A stretch of DNA of 5,907 nucleotides from Opitutaceae bacterium (GTDB lineage: Bacteria; Verrucomicrobiota; Verrucomicrobiia; Opitutales; Opitutaceae). The stretch lies in contig JAIRTK010000535.1 of the NCBI GenBank assembly GCA_031254955.1, forward strand, positions 1-5,907, in the 5' to 3' direction. Shown piece after piece: positions 1 to 4,667 of this stretch (positions within the stretch are counted from its first letter, which is position 1; each line of letters begins with the position of its first letter). Made by a program: the position numbers and the translations under genes. Under the pieces are notes generated by a model. That model did no database searches. It was not told the DNA's origin and saw only the letters and a list, made by a program, of their open reading frames with translations.

Positions 1-559
1 CCGCATCAGGCCGACTGGCGGGGCCGGCGGGGGCGGGGGCGGCGCCACCGACGCGAGCGTTTCACGGTGTGCGGGCAGCGGATGCATTTTGCCGCCAAGG
101 CCATGACTGCGCAGCGCACCGGACGCCTGCTGGTCATCAGCAACCGTTTTCGTGGGGGCAGGCGCTGGAAGTGTATCGGCTGCGCCGGGGTATCGAATCG
201 TTTTTCGCCCAGTTCAAAAGCCGGGGACTGAATTTTGAGGCTATCCCTTTGCGCGCCGGCCTCGGACTGGAGCGGCTCTGCGCGGTGCTGGCGGTGGCCT
301 TCGTCCTGCCTACGTCAACGGCCGGCACAGGCAGGCCCGGAGCGCAGCCTCAGACCAAAAGAACGGCCATCGCGCGCAAAGCCTGTTTCGTTGCGGCTTG
401 GAGGACTTCATCCGCGTCTTCTGGCGGGCCGACTTTCTCTCTCTGGACAGGATTCTCTCCTCTCTGCTCTCCATCCGGCCGCCTTCTTCCTCTTCATGTT
501 TTATCGTGCAGGGTGGAGTTTTTTATAGGGCGGCTATTAAGTTTAGGAGTTTTATATAA
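1..559 (+). pseudogene. IS4-type transposase remnant, 5'-truncated by the window edge and frameshifted twice
   Basis: Remnant of a DDE transposase that would cut and paste its own insertion sequence. Three reading frames must be joined. Frame 1 (1 to about 153) reads FTVCGQRMHFAAKAMTAQ and LLVISNRF. Frame 3 (about 159-310) reads QALEVYRLRRGIESFFAQFK then SRGLNFEAIPL and LERLCAVLAVAF. Frame 2 (about 311-559) reads RAQSLFRCGLEDFIRVF and stops at TAA 557-559. Each junction fits loss of one base; the first lies in the G run 154-158. The middle frame holds an intact Y-(2)-R-(3)-E-(6)-K signature typical of the IS4 family: Y at 174, R at 183, catalytic E at 195, K at 216. The two aspartates of the triad would lie left of the window. 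The exact 3' end is unclear; homology appears to fade around 450-520. I could not find the IS end repeats. The gene is almost certainly inactive unless the frameshifts are sequencing errors. Confidence 0.82.
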
Positions 560-683
560 TCTTGGATTATTAGTATCAATATCATTTTTAATGGGTTATG
601 TGATTTTCGGAAATTCCAGTGGCGTGTGATCCCGTCGTGCAAGTCGGAGGCTAATACCATTTCCCAATGAAAATCACTCTTTT

Positions 684-790
684 GTAGGGGCGTCGCTTGC
701 GACGCCCGGCTTGATAACCGTGCTTCAGCAACGGCCGTGCACCAGCAACGGACGTGAACCAGCAACGGGCTTCGCAAGCGAAGCCCCTAC
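684..790. repeat. Inverted pair of hairpins (REPIN-like element)
   Basis: Two 24-bp arms, 684-707 and 767-790, are inverted copies of each other with 22 of 24 positions matching, and both begin with GTAGGGGC when read inward. Each arm is itself a perfect hairpin: 688-696 pairs with 699-707 around TT, and 767-775 pairs with 778-786 around AA. The only two differences between the arms are the two partners of one stem base pair, so pairing is kept in both. This architecture (two REP hairpins facing each other) matches elements usually mobilised in trans by RAYT-type transposases. No such enzyme lies in this window; the neighbouring transposase remnant is IS4-like and need not be related. Confidence 0.75.
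720..770. repeat. Three tandem 17-bp repeats inside the hairpin element
   Basis: Units 720-736, 737-753 and 754-770 follow the pattern GTGNNNCAGCAACGGNC, with CAGCAACGG identical in all three copies. The last unit runs straight into the right hairpin arm (its final GGGC is the first stem quartet). The repeat therefore fills almost the whole spacer between the two hairpins. Confidence 0.85.
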
Positions 791-928
791 ATGGCTCTGC
801 TTCTAAAGGGGCCTGTTCACTGGGAATGGGGATAAGATGGCTATGGTTTGAGGGGCGGTAAGGACAATTGAGAAAAATTTATTTGTTTTTTCAGTGGCGG
901 GAAATCCGTTCGGCCTCAGTCTTTTTTC

Positions 929-2053
929 ATGCCGCTCTCGCCTTCAGCCACGCGCGCGTTGCTCGCGAAACTCGGACATCGACCGAAACGCACTCTCGGG
1001 CAAAATTTTCTGGTCGATGGCAATATCGTTCGCAAATCCCTCGATCTCGCCCGCGTCGCCGCCGGCGACATCGTGGTCGAAATCGGCCCCGGCTTGGGCA
1101 CGTTGACTTCCGCCTTGCTCCGCGCCGGCGCGACCGTGTGGGCCGTGGAAAAAGACCGCGCGCTCCATGCCCACCTCGCCGCCACGCTCGTCCGCGAGTT
1201 TCCCGAAACTTTGCATTTGCTCGAAGGCGATGCCGTCGAACATCCGCTCGCCGGGTTGTCGGACGGGGCGATGACAGGGGCGGACGGCAAAGTGACAAGG
1301 GAAGCGGCTGGGGAGATGACAGGGGAAGCGGTTGGCGTGGTGACGAGGGAAGCGGGCGGGGAGGTGATACGGGGCAAGGGTCAAGTGGCAGGGGAAGCGG
1401 TTGGCGTGGCGCCCGGTGCCCAGTGTCCAGTGTCCAGTGAGTCGTTTGGCTTGGCTGTGCCCGGCTTGGCTGTGTCTGGCGTGGCTACGTCTGGCGTGGC
1501 CGCGCCCGGATTGGCTGCTTTTGGATTGGAACCAGATTCCCGGATTAACTTGCGCGCGACGGCTTCTTCGCCGCTGCGCGTCTTCAAGGTCGTCGCCAAT
1601 CTTCCTTACGCCATTTCGACTCCGTGGATGGACGCGCTTCTCGGCGGTCCGTTGCCCGCGCGCATGGTGCTCATGTTGCAACAGGAAGCCGCCCGACGCT
1701 ATGCCGCCGCGTCCGGGTCGAAACATTACAGCGCCATCTCGATTTTTTTGCAAAATGCCTACGATCTGGCCCCCGGCCACAAGGTTGCCGCCGCCTGCTT
1801 CCATCCGCGTCCCGAAGTCGAGTCCTGCCTGCTTCACCTCGTGCGCAAGCCAGCGCCTTTTGTGTTTTCCCCGATGGCGAAGGCCTTTATCCGCGCCTGT
1901 TTTCGGCAGCGCCGCAAGCAACTCGGCGCGCTTCTGCGCGACCGTTTGCCCGATCATGGCCGCGCCTGGCTCGGCTCTCTCGCCGCCCACGGCCACGATG
2001 CCCGTTCCCGCCCCGAGCAAATCCCGCCTGCGCTTTGGACTGCGTTCGGATGA
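929..2053 (+). CDS. rsmA: 16S rRNA adenine-N6,N6-dimethyltransferase RsmA (KsgA) with a large repetitive insert
   Basis: Transfers four methyl groups from S-adenosylmethionine to the two adjacent adenosines of the 3'-terminal 16S rRNA hairpin (A1518/A1519 in E. coli), a late 30S assembly step in the cytoplasm. Visible motifs: TLGQNFLVD (residues 22-30), SAM motif EIGPGLG (51-57), acidic motif II VEKD (E74), GD of motif III (D101), catalytic NLPY (224-227) followed by AIST, then the usual C-terminal region with FHPRPEVES and CFRQRRKQL. The protein has 374 residues against about 270 for the family. The excess is a single block between D101 and N224, a gap of 123 residues where E. coli KsgA has a little over 20. 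ATG 929 is chosen because the family N-terminus begins just upstream of GQNF; no Shine-Dalgarno sequence precedes it. The gene converges with the aldolase gene. All catalytic motifs are present, so activity is expected if the insert folds out as a loop. Confidence 0.95.
   Translation: MPLSPSATRALLAKLGHRPKRTLGQNFLVDGNIVRKSLDLARVAAGDIVVEIGPGLGTLTSALLRAGATVWAVEKDRALHAHLAATLVREFPETLHLLEGDAVEHPLAGLSDGAMTGADGKVTREAAGEMTGEAVGVVTREAGGEVIRGKGQVAGEAVGVAPGAQCPVSSESFGLAVPGLAVSGVATSGVAAPGLAAFGLEPDSRINLRATASSPLRVFKVVANLPYAISTPWMDALLGGPLPARMVLMLQQEAARRYAAASGSKHYSAISIFLQNAYDLAPGHKVAAACFHPRPEVESCLLHLVRKPAPFVFSPMAKAFIRACFRQRRKQLGALLRDRLPDHGRAWLGSLAAHGHDARSRPEQIPPALWTAFG
1271..1408 (+). repeat. In-frame 24-bp (octapeptide) minisatellite within rsmA
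   Basis: Six consecutive units start at 1272, 1293, 1317, 1341, 1365 and 1389. They are 21, 24, 24, 24, 24 and 21 bp long, so the frame is always kept. They encode variations on (M/V)T(G/R)EA(A/V/G)G(E/V), residues 115-160, for example VTREAAGE, MTGEAVGV, VTREAGGE and VAGEAVGV. A 21-bp stretch at 1320-1340 recurs exactly at 1389-1409. Confidence 0.9.
1420..1440 (+). repeat. Three 7-bp tandem repeats within rsmA
   Basis: CCAGTGT, CCAGTGT and CCAGTGA follow one another (1420-1426, 1427-1433, 1434-1440), joining the two larger repeat arrays. Three copies total 21 bp and so stay in frame. Gain or loss of a single copy would frameshift rsmA. Confidence 0.85.
1448..1537 (+). repeat. In-frame 15-bp (pentapeptide) minisatellite within rsmA
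   Basis: Six 15-bp units encode GLAVP, GLAVS, GVATS, GVAAP, GLAAF and GLEPD (residues 174-203). The first two positions of each unit stay G then L or V, and later positions drift. The array ends about 20 residues before NLPY. Confidence 0.9.
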
Positions 2054-2064
2054 CTGCGTTCAAA

Positions 2065-2084
2065 GGGGGGGGCGCCGGGCGGGG
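2065..2084 (+). other. G-quadruplex-type motif between two convergent genes
   Basis: The 45-bp gap between the rsmA stop and the aldolase stop holds a run of eight G (2065-2072), then GGG (2077-2079) and GGGG (2081-2084). Splitting the first run gives four G-tracts with short loops. I see no ordinary stem-plus-U-tract terminator for either gene here, so this motif is the only notable structure at the junction. Confidence 0.45.
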
Positions 2085-2098
2085 AGGCGGAGGCTCTT

Positions 2099-3412
2099 TT
2101 ACGCGACATTGAAGACGCGGTTTAGCTCGGCGATGGCGTCGGGCGGCATGGGGACGAGCGGGCCGAGGGGGCGGCTGATAAAGAGCGCCTCGCAGGTGGC
2201 TTCGAGGACTTCGAGGCGGTCGTAGGCGTCGAGTATGTTTTTGCCGACGACGAGCGCGCCTTCGTTTTCGACGAGGAGCACGGGGCGTTTCGCGAGCGAG
2301 ACTTCGGCGGCGAGGCGGGCGGCGTCGGCCACGGCGCAGTGGTAGGGGAGCATGGGCACGTCGTTGAGCACGATGTAGCTTTCGGGGATGGTGCGGGTGA
2401 CGAGCGGCGTGCGCGTCATCGAGTAGGCGCAGGCGTGCAGGGGCTGGGCGTTGATGATGGCGCCGATGCCGGGGTTTTGGCGGTAAATGTGGGCGTGCAG
2501 GAGGGCGTTGCGGCTGGGGTGTTTGCCGAGTTCGCAGGCGTCGAGCGTGGCGCGGACGAGGCCGGCGGGTTCGAGTTCGAGGCGGTCGCGGCGGCGCGGC
2601 GTGATGACGAAGCGGGGTTCGTCGAGGCGGGTGTCATCAAGGCGGGTGTCGTCGAGGCGGGCGGAAAATGCGCCGACGGTGCTGATGAGGAGGCGTTGTT
2701 CGTAGGAGCGGTGCACGAAGGCGCAGAGTTGCGCGCGGAGTTCTTTTTCGCGGTTCGAGGGCGCGGCGTCGGGGAGCGGGGCGGGGGAGGGGAGGGGGCG
2801 TTCGGCGAGTTGGTCGTCGGGGAGCGGGTGGATTGTCCCGAGGGCGGCGGCTTTGGCGAGGGTTTGCGCGACAAATTCCAGGGTCTCGAAGCGTTGGAAG
2901 GCTTCTTGCAGGTCGCGGCCACCGATGACGACGCCGTGGTTTTCGAGCAGCACGCAATCGGCGCCGGTGGCGAAGGTGGCGGCGATGTTTTGCCCGAGTT
3001 GTTCGCTGCCGGGGCAGGCGTAGGGCGCGCAGGCGATTTTTCCGCAGAGGGTGTGCGCGAGCGACTGCACGCGCGTGTCGGGCAGCCGGCGGCAGATGCT
3101 GAAGGCGACGAGCGCGCCGGGGTGCGCGTGGACGATGGCGCCGAGGTCGGGGCGGCGGCGGTAGATTTCGCGGTGGAAGGGGAATTCGGAGGAGGGGCGG
3201 TGCAGGCCGGTGCGGGTGCCGTCGGGGTGCGCGCAGACGATGTCGGCGGGGCGGAGGCGGCCTTTGTCCACGCCGGCGGGGGTGATCCAGATGTCGCCGC
3301 CTGGGTCGCGGATGGAGAGGTTGCCGCCGGAGGTGGTGGTCATGCGCAAGCGGTAAATGCGGCGCATGGTCCCGACGAGTTGGTCGCGTGGATGAAGCCA
3401 GCTTGAGTCCAT
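2099..3412 (-). CDS. Tandem-domain class II aldolase/adducin family protein, second domain degenerate
   Basis: Cytoplasmic sugar-phosphate aldolase or epimerase-type protein; the substrate cannot be read from the sequence. It has 437 residues against about 200-230 for one domain. Domain 1 (about 5-190) has SGGNLS (28-33), the Glu of SSEFPFH (E76), HAH (H95, H97) and ENHG (H159): the full zinc site of the FucA/AraD family. A Pro-rich linker (about 205-220) leads to domain 2 (about 221-437), which aligns as a second copy but has N302 for the Glu, NAQ (321-323) for HAH and ENEG (E384) for ENHG. Domain 2 therefore should not bind zinc in the same way and may be structural or regulatory. ATG 3412 is chosen because family similarity (LHPRDQLV) begins right after it. 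Extending to an ATG at 3646 would add 78 residues encoded by a low-complexity purine tract. No Shine-Dalgarno sequence is seen. The gene converges with rsmA and stands about 390 bp downstream of the barrel gene, so it is probably its own transcription unit. Confidence 0.88.
   Translation of the reverse strand: MDSSWLHPRDQLVGTMRRIYRLRMTTTSGGNLSIRDPGGDIWITPAGVDKGRLRPADIVCAHPDGTRTGLHRPSSEFPFHREIYRRRPDLGAIVHAHPGALVAFSICRRLPDTRVQSLAHTLCGKIACAPYACPGSEQLGQNIAATFATGADCVLLENHGVVIGGRDLQEAFQRFETLEFVAQTLAKAAALGTIHPLPDDQLAERPLPSPAPLPDAAPSNREKELRAQLCAFVHRSYEQRLLISTVGAFSARLDDTRLDDTRLDEPRFVITPRRRDRLELEPAGLVRATLDACELGKHPSRNALLHAHIYRQNPGIGAIINAQPLHACAYSMTRTPLVTRTIPESYIVLNDVPMLPYHCAVADAARLAAEVSLAKRPVLLVENEGALVVGKNILDAYDRLEVLEATCEALFISRPLGPLVPMPPDAIAELNRVFNVA
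2621..2665 (-). repeat. In-frame 15-bp tandem repeat in the aldolase gene
   Basis: Three 15-bp units (2621-2635, 2636-2650, 2651-2665) encode SARLD-DTRLD-DTRLD at residues 250-264 of the aldolase, at the start of domain 2 where two strands should be joined by a turn. The units differ at only a few bases, suggesting recent duplication. Confidence 0.85.
2771..2798 (+). other. Five-tract G-quadruplex motif opposite the aldolase coding strand
   Basis: G runs of 4, 4, 5, 4 and 5 bases (2771, 2778, 2783, 2789, 2794) are separated by loops of 3, 1, 1 and 1 bases. The motif lies on the template strand of the aldolase gene. Its complement encodes the Pro-rich linker between the two domains, where CCC/CCT/CCG codons explain the composition. 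Confidence 0.55.
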
Positions 3413-3551
3413 AGGGCGGCGAGTTTTCCGTGGCGGGCGGGGGGAGTCAACGGCGCGGTTGGGGCGTGAAACGACGTGGGTGGTGGTGGGGCAACTCAAA
3501 GTGGTGTCAACCTGCCTTTCTTTTTTTTCTTTTTTTGGCAGGTGCGGGCAA

Positions 3552-3615
3552 GGGATGGGAGGGATGGGGGCTATGGGAGATATGGGAGGAAAGAGGAAGA
3601 GAAAGAGGAAAGAGG
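3552..3615 (+). repeat. Polypurine low-complexity tract with a canonical G-quadruplex motif
   Basis: A purine-dominated stretch of GGGAT/GGGA units runs into AAAGAGGAAGAG-type units. Its start, 3552-3570, is four G-tracts of three or more with loops AT, A and AT. A related string AAAGAGGAAAGAGG occurs at 3602-3615 and again near 5271-5284, so the same simple sequence has been seeded twice. Confidence 0.7.
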
Positions 3616-3673
3616 CCGGCTGGGTGACAGCACTTTCACCATACACCTCGCAATCTGATGTTACGCGAAGGCC

Positions 3674-3720
3674 GGTTTTAGGGCGGGACGGTCCCGGCGA
3701 GACCGTCCCGCCCTAAAACC
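3674..3720. repeat. Perfect 20-bp inverted repeat (extragenic palindrome or bidirectional terminator)
   Basis: Arms 3674-3693 and 3701-3720 are exact reverse complements with a 7-nt loop CCGGCGA (3694-3700). The core reads GGCGGGACGGTC and the outer ends are GGTTTTA/TAAAACC. It sits about 87 bp beyond the stop of the barrel gene. A GC stem with T/A-rich ends could stop transcription from that gene. The symmetry and distance fit a repetitive extragenic palindrome just as well. It is unrelated in sequence to the hairpins at 684-790. Confidence 0.8.
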
Positions 3721-3806
3721 TTTTCTGCGCTCGGAACCCGCACCGCAAAAGCCCGCGGCGTGGCGCCGGGGGCTTGGGTGGCGTAAAACGGGCGGTGTTG
3801 GTCGGA

Positions 3807-4559
3807 TTAGAATTTCCAACCGAAGGACAGCGCGAACGAATGGCTGTTCATGTCGTCAACCTCCACTTTGTAGCCGAAGTTTATTTCGTCCCCGCCGTCA
3901 TAAAATGTCTTTTTGAAATCGTATTCCACTTTCCCCATGTGAAGATGGCGGTATTCAAAATCCACATGGAATTGCTTGGAAAAATGATAAGTAAGGCCAA
4001 TGCCGGCACCATAAACAAACGTGCTGTCGGTGTCACTCAGACTGATTGACTCGGACTCTCCGTCATAACTGGCGGTGAGTGTCTGGCTGGCTTTCATATT
4101 ATAAAAGCCTAGCGAGGGGCCAAGGCGGAGTTCCCAACGTCCGGTCTGCCCAAGGGGGATGCAATAATTGTAGGACAAGGTGAAGGGCATGGCGGTATAG
4201 TCCGTGTCCGTTTTGAAAGACTCCTCGCCATTGTTTATGGAGAGGCCGTCATCGCTGCCGGAGAGTCGCGCGAATTCAAACTGGACTTTGTGCTGTTTGT
4301 TGACGCGGAAGCCAAAAGCCAGCCTGGCACCTGTGAAATTGGCGTCGCTGTTGATGCCGAGAGTGACAGGGAGATCGGGAATTTTGAGATCGAGCGGCAT
4401 GCTGGCAGCGGCAAACACGCCGCCGGCTTCGAGATAGAGGTTTGCACCATTAGGCTTGGGCAACGCGAAGGAGTCCCCTTCGGTTTGCGCGGGCAAAATC
4501 GCGCCTGCGGCAAGCAGGCCGATGGTTGTCAGAGTTGTTTTTAATGCGTGGGTGTTCAT
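3807..4559 (-). CDS. Eight-stranded outer-membrane beta-barrel protein
   Basis: Predicted small outer-membrane barrel of 250 residues; cargo or partner unknown. The N-terminus (residues 1 to about 24) is a Sec signal peptide: K7, hydrophobic core IGLLAAGAIL, and likely cleavage near LPA-Q. The mature part contains eight amphipathic strands with alternating hydrophobic residues: about 40-52, 74-87, 90-100, 121-134, 140-157, 180-194, 196-209 and 239-250. It ends in SFGWKF, with the terminal Phe recognised by the BAM assembly machinery. Size and strand count resemble OmpW/OmpA-barrel or opacity-type proteins. ATG 4559 is chosen because it places the signal peptide at the very N-terminus; an in-frame ATG at 4685 would add 42 unlikely residues across the intergenic region. 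No Shine-Dalgarno sequence is seen. GC content is visibly lower than in the flanking genes, perhaps from a different history. It is divergent from the XRE regulator, which likely controls it. Confidence 0.85.
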   Translation of the reverse strand: MNTHALKTTLTTIGLLAAGAILPAQTEGDSFALPKPNGANLYLEAGGVFAAASMPLDLKIPDLPVTLGINSDANFTGARLAFGFRVNKQHKVQFEFARLSGSDDGLSINNGEESFKTDTDYTAMPFTLSYNYCIPLGQTGRWELRLGPSLGFYNMKASQTLTASYDGESESISLSDTDSTFVYGAGIGLTYHFSKQFHVDFEYRHLHMGKVEYDFKKTFYDGGDEINFGYKVEVDDMNSHSFALSFGWKF

Positions 4560-4572
4560 TGGTGTGGTTTTG

Positions 4573-4595
4573 AATACGCCACAATAGGGCGTATT
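4573..4595. promoter_or_regulatory. Candidate operator: AATACGCC-N7-GGCGTATT
   Basis: Perfect 8-bp inverted repeat with a 7-bp spacer, centre-to-centre about 15 bp. It lies 14 bp upstream of the barrel start codon, where a bound protein would block RNA polymerase or early elongation. A dimeric XRE-family protein such as the divergent neighbour is the natural candidate. As RNA in the barrel leader it could instead form a start-proximal hairpin. Confidence 0.5.
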
Positions 4596-4605
4596 TTGCA
4601 AAAAA

Positions 4606-4631
4606 TGCATAATGTCATTACGTCTTATGCA
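4606..4631. promoter_or_regulatory. Candidate operator: nested dyads TGCATAA-N12-TTATGCA around TAATG-T-CATTA
   Basis: Perfect 7-bp inverted repeat with a 12-bp spacer. A second 5+5 dyad (4610-4620) overlaps its left arm and spacer but has a different centre. Two offset dyads in 26 bp suggest a protein-binding site rather than a terminator. It lies 37 bp upstream of the regulator start. Confidence 0.45.
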
Positions 4632-4667
4632 AACCTTTTTTTCGTTAGCCTTGTGGCCCCGCCGCAG

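Larger units (their letters stand above)
560..928. other. Gene-free stretch between transposase remnant and rsmA
   Basis: No coding frame here looks real. The first about 120 bp are AT-rich, then comes the inverted-hairpin element at 684-790. An imperfect outer inverted repeat flanks that element: CATTTCCCAATG near 658-669 against, on the other strand, CCATTCCCAGTG near 818-830. It may mark the edges of a larger degenerate element. The stretch before rsmA contains an AT-rich patch (about 868-893) that could house its promoter, but I cannot name convincing -35 and -10 boxes. Confidence 0.6.
3413..3806. other. Gene-free region upstream of the aldolase gene
   Basis: About 390 bp with no convincing coding frame. 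In order from the aldolase start it holds a GC-rich leader, a poly-T tract framed by CCTGCC (3511-3516) and GGCAGG (3537-3542), a polypurine tract (about 3543-3615), and a perfect inverted repeat (3674-3720). On the aldolase strand the framed tract would form a 6-bp stem with a nearly all-A loop of 20 nt. The aldolase promoter should be in here, but I cannot point to clear boxes. Confidence 0.55.
4560..4667. promoter_or_regulatory. Divergent promoter region between barrel gene and XRE regulator
   Basis: This 108-bp AT-rich gap must carry both promoters. It is dense in dyad symmetry: 4573-4595, the palindrome TTTTGCAAAA (4594-4603), TAATG-T-CATTA (4610-4620) and the outer pair TGCATAA/TTATGCA (4606-4631). 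CATAAT (4608-4613) could serve as a -10 box for the rightward gene, but no good -35 stands at the right distance, which would fit a regulated promoter. Box assignments are tentative. Confidence 0.55.

Noticed and set aside
720..770. CRISPR array
   Set aside because: The 17-bp units are directly contiguous with no unique spacers and no cas genes nearby.
523..777. 84-residue minus-strand frame over the hairpin element
   Set aside because: It is largely a translation of the hairpins, 17-bp repeats and flanking AT-rich DNA, with no plausible start context.
944..2020. Long minus-strand open frame opposite rsmA, and the other plus-frame readings
   Set aside because: Antisense or shifted translations of rsmA with no recognisable motifs; they stay open because of high GC and the triplet-sized repeats.
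2054..2098. Rho-independent terminator for rsmA or the aldolase
   Set aside because: No stem of adequate length followed by a U tract could be found; only G-runs are present.
2339..3406. Long plus-strand open frame opposite the aldolase gene
   Set aside because: Gly/Ala/Val/Glu-rich translation typical of an antisense shadow in GC-rich DNA; the minus strand gives clear family motifs.
3622..3640. Short dyad GGTGA/TCACC
   Set aside because: Five-base arms with a loose loop are expected by chance.
3413..3646. 78-residue N-terminal extension of the aldolase from an ATG at 3646
   Set aside because: The extension is encoded by poly-purine and poly-T low-complexity DNA, giving Phe/Leu and Pro/Ile strings unlike any aldolase N-terminus. 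Family similarity starts right after the ATG at 3412.
4548..4667. Upstream ATG for the XRE regulator at 4548
   Set aside because: The extra 40 residues have no HTH-family similarity and overlap the barrel gene start and candidate operators.
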